Below are positions 50,082 through 59,611 of a stretch of DNA of 64,000 nucleotides, piece by piece. Both the position numbers and the translations under genes were made by a program. Origin of the DNA: JALOOB01 sp040766655 (GTDB lineage Bacteria; Chloroflexota; Anaerolineae; CG2-30-64-16). The notes under the pieces were generated by a model, which saw only the letters and a program-made list of their open reading frames with translations, was not told the DNA's origin and made no database searches. Where the stretch lies: the NCBI GenBank assembly GCA_040766655.1, contig JAXGQB010000016.1, forward strand, positions 1-64,000, read 5' to 3'. Positions within the stretch are counted from its first letter, which is position 1. Each line of letters starts with the position of its first letter.

Positions 50082-52844
50082 TCATGTCGCCAGGCCCGCG
50101 ATGCGCTCGCGCAGCCGGGCCGCTTTCGCCTCCAGCTCCACCAACTTGTCACGCTCGCGCTGCACGACCGCGGCTGGCGCACGGCCCGCGAACTGACCAT
50201 CCAGCAGCGTGCGACCCCGTTCGATCTGCGCCTCGGTCTCGGCGAGCTCCTTGTTCAGCTTGCTGCGCTCAGCCTCGAAGTCGACCAGTTCCGCCAGCGG
50301 CAGGTACGCGACCACGCCGCCCGTCACCAGCGTCAGCGCCTGCGCCGGGGCCGGGTGGTCCTCCTCGATCACCAGGCGCCCTGCATCAAGTCGTGCCAGG
50401 CTGCAGAGGATGTCGGCGTGCCGGCGCAGGTCGGCCGCCCGGCTTCCCGCGGAGATGGCGGCCGCCAGCGGCTGGCCGGGCTTCACGCCGTACTCGGCGC
50501 GAGCGTTGCGAATGGCCCGCACCAGGTCCATGATGACCGCGATCTCGCTCTCCGCAGCCTCGTCGCGCAGGTCGGTCGCCGGCCAGGGTGCAACGATCAG
50601 CCCCGCAGGCCAGTCCGGACCGCCGGCCACCTCCTTCAGGTAGCCCCAGGTTTCCTCGGTGACGTAGGGGATGAACGGGTGCAGCATCCTGAGCGATTCG
50701 TCGAGCACCTTGATCAGGGTGGCCTGCGTGCGCGCCTTGGCCTCCGGCGTCCCGCGATACAGCGCGATCTTGCTGATCTCCAGGTACCAGTCGCAGAACT
50801 CGCTCCAGAAGAAGTCATAGATCTGCCGCCCCGCCTCGCCGAACTGGAAGGTGTCCATCAGCCGTGTCACGTCCGCGATCGTGGCCGACAGCCGGCTGAG
50901 GATCCAGCGCTCGGGCAAGGACTGGTGACTGGTGACCAGGGATTGGGCATCGGGTTCCTGCTCCCCGCTCCCCAGTCCCTGATCCCCGATTTGCGACAGC
51001 ACGAACCGCGCCGCGTTCCAGATCTTATTCGTGAAGTTGCGGTTGCCCTCCACGCGTTGCAGGCTCAGGTTCATGTCGGTGCCCGGGGTGGTGCCCGTGA
51101 GCAGCGTGAAGCGGAGCGCGTCCGCGCCCATCGGCTGCAGCCCATCCGGGTACTGTGATCTGACATAATCTCCGAGCTCTTCTGGCTTCGCACCGTCGAG
51201 CAGCGCGATCGGATCGAGCACGTTGCCCGTGGTCTTCGACATCTTGCGTCCCTGGTCGTCACGGATGATGCCGTGCAGGTACACCGTCTCGAACGGGATG
51301 TCGTTGGTGTAGAGCAGGCCCTGCATGATCATGCGCGCCACCCAGAAGAAAAGGATGTCGTAGCCGGTCTCCATCACGGTGGTCGGGTAGAAGCGGCGCA
51401 GGTCCGGCGTGTCATCGGGCCACCCCAGCGTCGAGAAGGGCCACAGGCCCGAGCTGAACCAGGTGTCGAGCACGTCGGGGTCCTGCTCGATGCGGGTCGA
51501 TCCGCAGTGCTCGCAGTGCGTCGGGTCGATCTTGGCCACCGTGATGCCGTGGCAGTCCGCGCAGTGCCAGGCCGGGATGCGATGGCCCCACCACAGCTGC
51601 CGGCTGATGCACCAGTCCCGGATGTTTTCGAGCCAGTTGTAGTACACCTTCGTCAGCCGTTCTGGGACGATCGTGATGCGGCCCGCGCGTACGGCCTGGA
51701 GTCCCATGTCAGCCATGGGCTTCATCTTCACGAACCACTGCGTGCTCACCATCGGCTCGACGATCTCGCCCCCGCGCTGCGACCTGGGCACCTGCGTCCG
51801 GTACTTCTCGGTCTTGATGGTCAGCCCTGCGGCTTCCATGTCGGCCCACAGCTTCTTGCGGCACTCGAAGCGGTCGAGGCCCTGGTAGTGCGGGCCGGCC
51901 TCCGCGCTCATCTTCACATCGCGATCCAGCACGTTGATGATCTGCAGTCCGTGGCGCTGGCCGATGACGAAGTCGTTCGGATCGTGGCCCGGGGTGATCT
52001 TCAGCGCGCCGGTGCCGAACTCCATCTCCACGTAGGTGTCCTGGATCACCGGGATGGTGCGCTTCAGGACCGGCACCAGGCACGTGGCGCCGATCAGGTG
52101 TTGATAGCGCTCGTCGTCCGGGTGCACGGCCACCGCAGTGTCGCCCAGGATGGTCTCGGGCCGCGTGGTCGCCACCGGGATGTAGCCCTTGCCCGGTCCA
52201 TCGTCCAGATTTGCACCTGCGATCGGGTACTTGAAGTAGTAGAGGGTGGCGTCCTCTTCGGTGTACTCCACCTCCAGGTCGCTGACCGCGGTCTGCAGCC
52301 CGGGCGACCAGTTGATGAGGTACTCGCCCCGATAGATCAGGCCCATGCGGTAGAGGCGCACGAACGCCTCGCGCACCGCGCGGCTGAGTCCTTCGTCCAT
52401 GGTGAAGCGCATGCGGTCCCAGTCACATGAGGCGCCCAAGCGGCGGAGCTGGCGCACGATGTGCCCGCCGTACTTCTCCTTCCACTCCCAGGTGCGGCGC
52501 AGGAACTCCTCCCGCCCGATGTCCTGACGGCGCACGCCCTCGCGGGACAGCATCTTCTCCACCTGGAGCTGGGTGGCGATGCCCGCGTGGTCATACCCCG
52601 GCACCCACAGCGCAGCATAGCCGCGCATGCGCTTGTAGCGGATCATGAGGTCTTCCAGCGAGACGAACATCGCGTGGCCCAGGTGCAGCTCGCCGGTGAT
52701 GTTCGGCGGTGGGATGGAGATCACGAACGGTTCCGCGTCCGCCGGCGCGATTTCCGGCTTGAAGAAGCCGGACTGTTCCCACCAATCATAGATCCGGCGC
52801 TCGGACGCGCTCGGGTCGTAGGTCTTGGGCATCTCAAAGGCCAT
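50082..52844 (-). CDS. valS: Valyl-tRNA synthetase
   Basis: Class I synthetase charging tRNA-Val, about 920 residues. The HIGH-type motif is in GELHLGHAMFV, the KMSKT motif in GRKMSKTTGN, with the editing domain between them (TTRPETILGDTAV) and a C-terminal coiled coil (LVDFEAERSKLNKELAETEA). An in-frame insertion of about 28 residues, GDQGLGSGEQEPDAQSLVTS and following, precedes the conserved PERWILSRL; it is encoded by minisatellite DNA. ATG 52844 has AAGGAG upstream. Expression is controlled by a T-box leader. Confidence 0.97.
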   Translation of the reverse strand: MAFEMPKTYDPSASERRIYDWWEQSGFFKPEIAPADAEPFVISIPPPNITGELHLGHAMFVSLEDLMIRYKRMRGYAALWVPGYDHAGIATQLQVEKMLSREGVRRQDIGREEFLRRTWEWKEKYGGHIVRQLRRLGASCDWDRMRFTMDEGLSRAVREAFVRLYRMGLIYRGEYLINWSPGLQTAVSDLEVEYTEEDATLYYFKYPIAGANLDDGPGKGYIPVATTRPETILGDTAVAVHPDDERYQHLIGATCLVPVLKRTIPVIQDTYVEMEFGTGALKITPGHDPNDFVIGQRHGLQIINVLDRDVKMSAEAGPHYQGLDRFECRKKLWADMEAAGLTIKTEKYRTQVPRSQRGGEIVEPMVSTQWFVKMKPMADMGLQAVRAGRITIVPERLTKVYYNWLENIRDWCISRQLWWGHRIPAWHCADCHGITVAKIDPTHCEHCGSTRIEQDPDVLDTWFSSGLWPFSTLGWPDDTPDLRRFYPTTVMETGYDILFFWVARMIMQGLLYTNDIPFETVYLHGIIRDDQGRKMSKTTGNVLDPIALLDGAKPEELGDYVRSQYPDGLQPMGADALRFTLLTGTTPGTDMNLSLQRVEGNRNFTNKIWNAARFVLSQIGDQGLGSGEQEPDAQSLVTSHQSLPERWILSRLSATIADVTRLMDTFQFGEAGRQIYDFFWSEFCDWYLEISKIALYRGTPEAKARTQATLIKVLDESLRMLHPFIPYVTEETWGYLKEVAGGPDWPAGLIVAPWPATDLRDEAAESEIAVIMDLVRAIRNARAEYGVKPGQPLAAAISAGSRAADLRRHADILCSLARLDAGRLVIEEDHPAPAQALTLVTGGVVAYLPLAELVDFEAERSKLNKELAETEAQIERGRTLLDGQFAGRAPAAVVQRERDKLVELEAKAARLRERIAGLAT
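50916..50991. repeat. Minisatellite insertion inside valS
   Basis: Words ggactggtgactggtgaccagg and ctccccgctccccagtccctgatcccc, of the same type as the mnhA linker repeat, encode an insertion in the anticodon-domain junction without breaking the frame. Confidence 0.75.
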
Positions 52845-52868
52845 GGTTCTCTCTCCTTCTTCGGCAAA

Positions 52869-53183
52869 CAAAAAGACCTTTCGTCTCAAGGACGGAAGGT
52901 CTCCGCGGTGCCACCTTGGTTGGCGGCAAGCAATCGAAAACGTGGTCTTAGATTGCGCCGCCCACTCTGAGCTGTAACGGGCTGACCCGTGACGCCCTAT
53001 ACCGGGCGCCGGCTTCGGCTCCCAGCTTTAAGCGTCCGACTCCCCGGCGACGTTCGGCCTCGCTCACATCGGAAGGGGGCTCTCACCCGGTGACCCCCTC
53101 TCTCTGGCGACGGCGTATGGCCTGTGCGAACAGGCGTGCCTGCTGCACTGGCCCGGCTTACTCCTCCGGTTCCGCGTCTTTCA
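52869..53183 (-). promoter_or_regulatory. T-box riboswitch of valS, GUC specifier
   Basis: Transcribed leader of about 315 bases that senses uncharged tRNA-Val. The T-box AAGGTGGCACCGCG is the complement of 52904-52917. The terminator stem (agacctt/aaggtct arms at 52874-52880 and 52896-52902) ends in TTTTT. In stem I, an AGTA-type bulge, the distal AGAGAG...GGTGAGAG element and the specifier context GAAC-GTC-GCC are visible; the specifier GUC is the complement of 53049-53051, a valine codon. Binding of uncharged tRNA would favour the antiterminator and allow valS transcription. This fills the 369-base gap upstream of valS. Confidence 0.92.
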
Positions 53184-53189
53184 AGGTCG

Positions 53190-53217
53190 ATTATAGCCGA
53201 TCCGCCGTGCCTGTCAA
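53190..53217 (-). promoter_or_regulatory. Near-consensus promoter of the T-box/valS unit
   Basis: Minus strand TTGACA (complement of 53212-53217), 16-base spacer, TATAAT (complement of 53190-53195): both hexamers perfect. The -35 overlaps the stop codon of the preceding gene (53214). Confidence 0.85.
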
Positions 53218-54509
53218 CCTGCCGGCACGGAGCGTCGCAGGTCGGCGATCACCGCAGCAAGCTCGGCGCGCAATGCGGACCCCGCGGGCAGCTGCCCGAT
53301 CATGGCCTCGGCCCGCTGCAGGCGCTTCCGCGCGTCCGCGAAGTCGATCAGCCCCTGGCCCACCTGCTGCCGGACGGGCAGCAGCCAGTCGATCGCCTGG
53401 TCGAAGGCATCACTTGCCGTCACCGTTGCCCCCTCGCCGGACGACCGGTGCACGGCCGCCACGGCCCGGTCGGCCTCGATGTCGAGCGGGCTGATGAGCC
53501 ACTTGGCCGCCTCTGCTGCCATGGTGCGGTACGCCTCACCGGCCTCGCCCGCGTGCTCAAACGTCGTGCTGCGGTCGATGCGGTTGGTGCTCAGTTCCGT
53601 GCGTTGCACCGCCAGGCGGTGGACGCCCCCCGCACCCTCCACCAGGGCGCCGGTGATCTCGTATCCCCGCGCCTGCGGGATCAGCCACAGCCACAGCACC
53701 TTGATCCACCCCATCGCGCCCAGGTCCGGCCCCGTGTGGAGCTCGACCGGAATCTGCACCCGCTGCACCAGCTGGTTCCATTCGCTCAGCTTCCCGGCGA
53801 TGACCAGGGGCACGACGCTCGCTGCGTCATCCGCCGCCTTGCCCGGCGCGCCGGTGAACTTGCCGAGGCGGAGGCCCGGGCGCACGGCCGGACGCTGCAG
53901 CGCGGGCAGCACGCGCAGGTACCATAGTTCGCGCAGCGCAGCGAGCGCCCACCGGATGAACGTGGCCAGGAGGTAGAGCAGGACGAGCGCCGCGAGCGCG
54001 GCGAGCACCACGGAGGCGAAGTCCAGCAGCCGCGAGCCTGTCACCTGCGCGACGGTGGGCGCGGGGACGGTCGGCGCAACGAACGGTTCGGCGGTCGGCA
54101 GGGGAGCGATCATGGTGGCCATCTGCGCGGCCTTGCCGTCGAGCGCAGCCTTGAGCCCGGTGACGGCCTCGACGTTGCCCCGGTCCTCCTCGGCGATCTC
54201 CGCAAACAGGTCCGCCGCGCTGTCATAGTCCTGCCCCGCCAGGTAGGTCTGTGCGAGGAGCAGGCGCGCCTGCAGTCCGGTCAGGGTCGGGGTCGGCGAT
54301 GGCGTGATGGTCGGAGTAAAGGTCGGCGTCGGCGTGCCCGCCGGTGTCGGCGTTCCCTCCGGCGTCAGAGACCCGTCAGGGGCGGCTGCCGCGGTCGCAA
54401 CGGGCTCCTGCGCTGAGACGTCCGTCACCCGGGCGCCCAGCACGGCAAGGGCCAGGGCGAGAGGAAGGATCACCGACCATGCGAGCAGGCGCGTCCATCG
54501 TGGGCTCAT
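53214..54509 (-). CDS. Secreted/membrane protein with Thr-Pro spacer
   Basis: I recognise no family. 431 residues: signal peptide (1-34, ending TDVSAQ), a TP-rich spacer (about 45-78, TPTPAGTPTPTFTPT), a TPR-like helical pair (LLLAQTYLAGQDYDSAADLF), a membrane helix (about 163-190) and a long cytoplasmic or soluble domain (about 200-430) rich in alpha/beta pattern with no catalytic motif. It is likely an envelope protein; a link to valS is only by position. Confidence 0.7.
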   Translation of the reverse strand: MSPRWTRLLAWSVILPLALALAVLGARVTDVSAQEPVATAAAAPDGSLTPEGTPTPAGTPTPTFTPTITPSPTPTLTGLQARLLLAQTYLAGQDYDSAADLFAEIAEEDRGNVEAVTGLKAALDGKAAQMATMIAPLPTAEPFVAPTVPAPTVAQVTGSRLLDFASVVLAALAALVLLYLLATFIRWALAALRELWYLRVLPALQRPAVRPGLRLGKFTGAPGKAADDAASVVPLVIAGKLSEWNQLVQRVQIPVELHTGPDLGAMGWIKVLWLWLIPQARGYEITGALVEGAGGVHRLAVQRTELSTNRIDRSTTFEHAGEAGEAYRTMAAEAAKWLISPLDIEADRAVAAVHRSSGEGATVTASDAFDQAIDWLLPVRQQVGQGLIDFADARKRLQRAEAMIGQLPAGSALRAELAAVIADLRRSVPAG

Positions 54510-54617
54510 GGCAACCTCCGGGACGAGTTGTGAGGGTCAGCAGACTCAGACGATGACGTGACTGCCGAAGAGCGGGCAGCTTGGCCGGATTATAGCACGC
54601 TTCACGGGGCGTGGCAA

Positions 54618-54646
54618 TTGGAGCGCCGTGGCCGGAATGCTATAAT
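54618..54646 (+). promoter_or_regulatory. Promoter of the methyltransferase/MTHFR gene
   Basis: TTGGAG (54618-54623), 17-base spacer, perfect TATAAT (54641-54646), 27 bases before the ATG. The -35 is weak. No SAM or B12 riboswitch is seen. Confidence 0.5.
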
Positions 54647-54673
54647 CGCGCCGCCAGTACAAGGAGACGCTGT

Positions 54674-56575
54674 ATGTCGCATCCATTTCTGGAACGTCTT
54701 GCCACCGGCCCGATTCTGGGCGACGGCGCGATGGGCACCATGCTGCACGCCCAGGGCGCACGCCTCGATCAGTGCCTGGATCTGCTCAACCTGGAGCAGG
54801 GGGATTGGGTCCGCGAGATCCACCTCGCGTACATCCGCGCGGGCGCGGAGGTCGTCCAGACCAATACGTTCGCGGCCAACCCCCTGCGCCTGGCCGAGGA
54901 GGGCGTTCGGGACGCCCGCCAACAGCGGGAGATCAACTTTCGCGGCGTCAAGCTGGCGCGCGAGGCCCGCGAGATCAGCGGCCAGGCGGTGTGGATCGCG
55001 GGCTCCGTCGGCCCGCTCGGCCGCCGCGCGCGGCGCAGGTCCCAGCTGCTGCGCGAGACGGCGGCCAACGCTTTCGCGGAGCAGGTCGGCGTGCTCTGGG
55101 AGGCCGGCGCGGACCTGGTGATCCTCGAGACGTTCTCCGACCTGCGCGAGTTGCTGGTCGCGGTGGAGGTGGTTCGCCGGGTCAGCGATCTGCCCGTGGT
55201 CGCAGAGGTGACTTTCGGGCATGACGGCATCACGGCGGACGGTGCGCGGCCGGCCGAGGTCGCGGCCGCGCTCGCCTATGCGGGCGTCGACGTGGCCGGG
55301 GTCAACTGCTCCCTCGGGCCCGCGCGGCTGCTCGATTTCGTGGCCGAGATGCGCGCGACCCGGCCGGCCCTGCCCCTGTCCGCGATGCCCAACGCAGGGC
55401 TGCCTTACCGTGCGGGCGAGCGCATGATCTACCCGTCCGCGCCGCGTTACTTCGCCGAGCACGTGCCATCGTTCCTGGCGCAGGGCGTGACGCTGATCGG
55501 CGGATGCTGCGGGACGACGCCCGCGCACATCCAGGCCATGCGCGCAGAGATCGACCGGACCGCGGGCCGGCACGCCGCGGCCGAGCAGGCGACGCTCGCG
55601 CCCCTGCCCATGGTGCGCGTGAGCGCGGCCGTGATGGACGCGGCAGAGGAGACCGCGCCGGAGCCGACCGGCCTGCTGCAGAAGCTGGCTGCGGGCAAGT
55701 TCGTGGTGAGCGTCGAGGTGGATCCGCCGCGCGGCTTCAGCGCCGCGAAGATGCTGGAGGGCGCGGCCGTGGCCAGGGCCCAGGGTGCGGACGCGGTCAA
55801 CGTGGCGGACAGCCCCATGGCGCGCGTGCGCATGGGTGCGCTGGCGTTGTGCGTCCTGATCCAGCAGCAGGTCGGCATCGAGACGATCCTCCACCTGACC
55901 ACGCGTGATCGCTCGCTGATGGGACTGCAGGCCGACCTGATCGGCGCGCACGCGTTGGGCGTGCGCAACATCATCGCGCTGACGGGCGACCCGCCCAGCA
56001 TCGGCGACACGGCCGAGAGCAGCGCGGTGTACGATGTCGATTCCATCGGCCTGGCGAGGATCATCAGCCAGTTCAATCAGGGCCTGGACCGGTCGGGCAA
56101 GCCGTTCGGCAGCCGCGCCGCGTTCACGGTCGCGGTGGCGTCCGACCCCACCCGCGCGGACCTGGTGCAGGAGGTGGACCGGTTTCACGCGAAGGCCGCG
56201 GCCGGGGTGCACCTCACCATGACCCAGCCGATCTTCGACGCGGAGGTGTGGCGGCGCTTCATGGCGCTCTACCAGAAGCGTCACGGCGAGTTTCCCGTGC
56301 CGGTCCTGATCGGCATCCTGCCCCTGCAGAGCTACCGGCACGCCTCCTTCCTGCACAACGAGGTGCCGGGCATCGTGATCCCGGAGTCAGCCCTGGCGCG
56401 CATGGAGGCCGCAGGCGCAGATGGCCGCCGGGAAGGTGTGCGGATGGCGCAGGAGTTGCTCCTGGAGTTGAAGGAATTGCCCAAGGTGCAGGGGGTCTAC
56501 CTGATGCCCAGCTTCGGGCGTTACGAGGTGGCGTGCGAGGTGCTGGACGTGGTGAAGGATCGGAACGCATCGTGA
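54674..56575 (+). CDS. Homocysteine S-methyltransferase/methylenetetrahydrofolate reductase fusion
   Basis: Bifunctional one-carbon enzyme of about 633 residues. Residues 1-290 are a homocysteine methyltransferase domain (GDGAMGTMLHAQG; zinc cysteines in VAGVNCSLGP and IGGCCGTTPAH). Residues about 330-630 are MTHFR (SVEVDPPRGFSA, NIIALTGDPPSIGD, HLTMTQPIFD). This fusion is known in Bacillus YitJ and related proteins. It could reduce methylene-THF and pass the methyl group to homocysteine. The stop overlaps maf (GTGA), so they are coupled. AAGGAG precedes the ATG. Confidence 0.93.
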   Translation: MSHPFLERLATGPILGDGAMGTMLHAQGARLDQCLDLLNLEQGDWVREIHLAYIRAGAEVVQTNTFAANPLRLAEEGVRDARQQREINFRGVKLAREAREISGQAVWIAGSVGPLGRRARRRSQLLRETAANAFAEQVGVLWEAGADLVILETFSDLRELLVAVEVVRRVSDLPVVAEVTFGHDGITADGARPAEVAAALAYAGVDVAGVNCSLGPARLLDFVAEMRATRPALPLSAMPNAGLPYRAGERMIYPSAPRYFAEHVPSFLAQGVTLIGGCCGTTPAHIQAMRAEIDRTAGRHAAAEQATLAPLPMVRVSAAVMDAAEETAPEPTGLLQKLAAGKFVVSVEVDPPRGFSAAKMLEGAAVARAQGADAVNVADSPMARVRMGALALCVLIQQQVGIETILHLTTRDRSLMGLQADLIGAHALGVRNIIALTGDPPSIGDTAESSAVYDVDSIGLARIISQFNQGLDRSGKPFGSRAAFTVAVASDPTRADLVQEVDRFHAKAAAGVHLTMTQPIFDAEVWRRFMALYQKRHGEFPVPVLIGILPLQSYRHASFLHNEVPGIVIPESALARMEAAGADGRREGVRMAQELLLELKELPKVQGVYLMPSFGRYEVACEVLDVVKDRNAS

Positions 56576-57207
56576 GCGCACCTTCCTTCGTGCTCGCGTC
56601 CCGCTCGCCGCGGCGCCGGGAGCTTCTCGGCCGCCTCGGGCTCGACTTCACCGTGGATGTGGCGGACGTCGACGAGTCGTCCTTCCCGGGGGAACCGCCG
56701 GAGGCGCTGGTGTGCCGGCTGTGCCGCGCCAAGGCCGCGGCCGTGGCCGATCATCACGCCGGCGAGGTCGTGCTGGCGGCAGACACCATCGTCGTGCTGG
56801 ACGGTGTCATCCTGGGCAAGCCGCGCGACCCCCTGGACGCAGTCGCCATACTGAGCGCGCTGCGGGACCGGGTGCACGTCGTCTACACGGCCGTCTGCGT
56901 CATCCACGACGGCCGCGCGGCAACGCGGCTCTCGGCCACCGACGTCACGATGCGCGCGTACACGGATGCCGAGATCGAAGCCTACGTCGAGACGGGCGAT
57001 CCGCTGGACAAGGCCGGCGCGTACGGCATCCAGGACCCGCGGTTCGCGCCCGTGGCCGCGTGGGATGGGTGTTATTCGGCCGTGATGGGGCTGCCGCTGG
57101 GACTGGCGGCCGAACTGCTGGCTGAGGCGGGCGTCGTGGTGCCCCAAGAAGTCAGTGCCGCCTGCCGGTCGATCACGGGGGACCGCTGTTGCCTCGGTGA
57201 CGAATAG
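56572..57207 (+). CDS. maf: Maf-family nucleotide pyrophosphatase
   Basis: Cytoplasmic house-cleaning enzyme that hydrolyses non-canonical nucleoside triphosphates. 211 residues with the Maf start LASRSPRRRELL, the acidic VLAADTIVVLDG, and GDPLDKAGAYGIQ. The GTG start overlaps the previous stop by four bases. It precedes the helicase gene by 23 bases. Confidence 0.94.
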   Translation: MSAPSFVLASRSPRRRELLGRLGLDFTVDVADVDESSFPGEPPEALVCRLCRAKAAAVADHHAGEVVLAADTIVVLDGVILGKPRDPLDAVAILSALRDRVHVVYTAVCVIHDGRAATRLSATDVTMRAYTDAEIEAYVETGDPLDKAGAYGIQDPRFAPVAAWDGCYSAVMGLPLGLAAELLAEAGVVVPQEVSAACRSITGDRCCLGDE

Positions 57208-57230
57208 AGCAGGCGCGATTCGGAGCAATC

Positions 57231-59606
57231 ATGCATGAAGATATCATCGCGGGACTGAATCCCGCACAGCGGGAAGCGGTCACGGCCGTCAAGGGACCGG
57301 TGTTGGTGCTGGCTGGCCCCGGCTCGGGCAAGACCCGGGTGCTGGCCCATCGGGTGGCCTACCTGTTGCGGGCCGCGGGCATCCATCCGCGGTCCGTCAT
57401 GGCGGTCACGTTCACCAACAAGGCCGCGGGCGAGATGCGCGACCGCATCCATCGCCTGGTCGGCGAATCGGTGCCGGTGAGCACCGGCTGGAAGGGGCTG
57501 ACCATCGGCACCTTCCACGCCATCTGTGCGCGCATCCTCCGTGCCGAAGCCGAGCCAGCCGGGCTCAACCCCAACTACGTGATCTACGACGACGGGGAGC
57601 AACTGAGCGCGATCCGGACCGCGATGAAGGATCTCCGCATCGACGACAAGATGTACCGCCCCGAGGCGATGCGGTCGGCCATCTCGAAGGCGAAGAACGA
57701 GCTGGTCAGGCCGGAGCAGTTCGAGACGTCCACGTACTACCTCGAGATCGCACAGCGCGTCTACGCGCGCTACGAGGCGATCCTGAAGGCCAACGGCGCG
57801 CTGGACTTCGATGACCTCCTCTGCCGCACCACCTGGCTCTTCAAGGACCATCCCGAGGTGCTGCGCCGCTACCAGGAGCGCTACGAATACCTCCTGGTGG
57901 ACGAGTTCCAGGATACCAACTCTGCGCAGTACGACATGGTGTGCAGCCTGGCCGCCAGTTCGCGCAACCTCTTCGTGGTGGGCGACGAGGACCAGAGCAT
58001 CTATGCCTTCAGGGGCGCGGACTACCGCAACGTCCTGCGGTTCCGCGAGGATTTCCCCGAGGCAAAGGTCATCCTGCTCGAGCAGAACTACCGCTCCACC
58101 CAGAGCATCCTGGATGCGGCGAACGCGGTCATCTCGCGCAATCAGAGGCGCACGCCGAAGCGGCTCCGCACCGATCGCGGCCAGGGCGCACAGATCACCC
58201 TGCACGAGGCGTACGACGAGGCGGACGAGGCCCAGTTCGTGGTGAACACGGTCCAGCGGCTGGCCCATTCGGGCCAGCTCAAGCTGAGCGATTGCGCCGT
58301 GATGTACCGCACCAACGCACAGTCGCGCTCGCTGGAAGATGCCTTTGTCGCGCGCGGGCTGCCCTACCGCCTGGTCGGCGGCACGCGCTTCTATCAGCGC
58401 AGGGAGATCAAGGATGCGCTTGCCTACCTGCGCGTGGTCCATAACCCGGCGGACAACGTCGGCCTGATGCGCGTGATCAACGTCCCGCCGCGCGCGATCG
58501 GCGAGAAGACCGTGTCCGCGCTCTCCACCTGGAGCGCGGAGCTGGGCCTGCCCATGACCGGCGCGTTGGCGCTGCTGGCCGGCGACATGGGCAGCCCCCT
58601 GCTGAACGGCCTGTATCTCAGCACCGAGGACAAGCCGCCGCAGCACCCGTTCGGCACGGCCGCGCAGCGCGCGCTCACTGCGTTTTACCGTGTCTTCTCG
58701 CGCTGGTTGAGCGTGAAGGATGGCCTGACGGTCGCCGCGCTGCTCGAGAAGGTCTCCGAGGAGTCGGGCTACGCCACCTGGCTGCGCGACGGCACCGAGG
58801 AGGGCGAGGATCGTTGGGCGAACGTGCAGGAGCTGCGCTCGGTGGCCGCGCACTACGACGACTTCCCGCCCGAACTCCGCCTCACCGCGTTCCTGGAGGA
58901 GGTCGCGCTGGTCTCCGACCAGGACGAGCTGGCGAACCCGGAGGACCGCGTGACGCTGCTGACCGTCCACACCGCGAAGGGGCTGGAGTTCGACACGGTG
59001 TTCCTCGTCGGGCTGGAGGAGAACATCTTCCCCCACAGCCGGAGCATGGAGGACCCGGACCAGATGGAAGAGGAGCGCCGGCTGATGTACGTCGGCCTGA
59101 CGCGCGCGAAGAACCGGCTGTACCTGCTACGCGCATTCCGCCGCATGCTCTACGGGCGCAGCGAGATCAACGAGCCGTCGCGGTTCCTGCGCGACGTGGC
59201 CCTCGCACAGGGCCTCTCCATCGGCTCCGGCCCCGTCCGGGGCGGCATGGCCGCACGGCGCGACGATGACGAAGACCGGTCGACCCGGTGGGAGTCCGGC
59301 CTGCCCGCGCATCGCCGTGCGTGGCCCGACGAGCCGGCCCCGCCGTTCGCCGGACGCAAGGGCGTGGGCAGCTCTTCGTCGTGGATGCCGGGGAAGCGAC
59401 CGGGGCCTGCGACGCCACCTGCACGGCCGCCGCGCGATCTGCAATTCAAGCCGGGCGACCGCGTCGATCACGGGCTCTTCGGGCAGGGCATTGTGCTCAA
59501 GTCCGAGGCGACCGCGGACGACGAGGAGGTCACGGTGGCGTTTGCCGGGAAGGGCACGAAGACCCTGCTCGCCGGGTTCGCAAAGCTGCAGAAGATCGCC
59601 AGGTGA
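57231..59606 (+). CDS. pcrA: PcrA/UvrD-type DNA helicase
   Basis: Superfamily 1 3'-5' helicase of 791 residues. Motif I is AGPGSGKTRVL, motif II DEFQDTN, motif III GDEDQSIYAFRGAD, motif V/VI VHTAKGLEFDTVF and VGLTRAKNRLYLL. The C-terminus has a Pro/Arg-rich stretch and then a Tudor-like PcrA tail (FKPGDRVDHGLFGQG) that in PcrA binds RNA polymerase. Acts in repair and conflict resolution. Confidence 0.96.
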   Translation: MHEDIIAGLNPAQREAVTAVKGPVLVLAGPGSGKTRVLAHRVAYLLRAAGIHPRSVMAVTFTNKAAGEMRDRIHRLVGESVPVSTGWKGLTIGTFHAICARILRAEAEPAGLNPNYVIYDDGEQLSAIRTAMKDLRIDDKMYRPEAMRSAISKAKNELVRPEQFETSTYYLEIAQRVYARYEAILKANGALDFDDLLCRTTWLFKDHPEVLRRYQERYEYLLVDEFQDTNSAQYDMVCSLAASSRNLFVVGDEDQSIYAFRGADYRNVLRFREDFPEAKVILLEQNYRSTQSILDAANAVISRNQRRTPKRLRTDRGQGAQITLHEAYDEADEAQFVVNTVQRLAHSGQLKLSDCAVMYRTNAQSRSLEDAFVARGLPYRLVGGTRFYQRREIKDALAYLRVVHNPADNVGLMRVINVPPRAIGEKTVSALSTWSAELGLPMTGALALLAGDMGSPLLNGLYLSTEDKPPQHPFGTAAQRALTAFYRVFSRWLSVKDGLTVAALLEKVSEESGYATWLRDGTEEGEDRWANVQELRSVAAHYDDFPPELRLTAFLEEVALVSDQDELANPEDRVTLLTVHTAKGLEFDTVFLVGLEENIFPHSRSMEDPDQMEEERRLMYVGLTRAKNRLYLLRAFRRMLYGRSEINEPSRFLRDVALAQGLSIGSGPVRGGMAARRDDDEDRSTRWESGLPAHRRAWPDEPAPPFAGRKGVGSSSSWMPGKRPGPATPPARPPRDLQFKPGDRVDHGLFGQGIVLKSEATADDEEVTVAFAGKGTKTLLAGFAKLQKIAR

Positions 59607-59611
59607 CACAC

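Noticed and set aside
54602..56356. Long minus-strand open frame of about 584 codons opposite the methyltransferase/MTHFR gene
   Set aside because: Composition is Arg/His/Ala-rich without motifs, and the plus strand encodes recognisable enzymes across the whole span; a codon-bias shadow of high-GC DNA.
57072..59036. Minus-strand open frame of about 654 codons opposite pcrA
   Set aside because: No family motifs, opposite a clear helicase; shadow frame.
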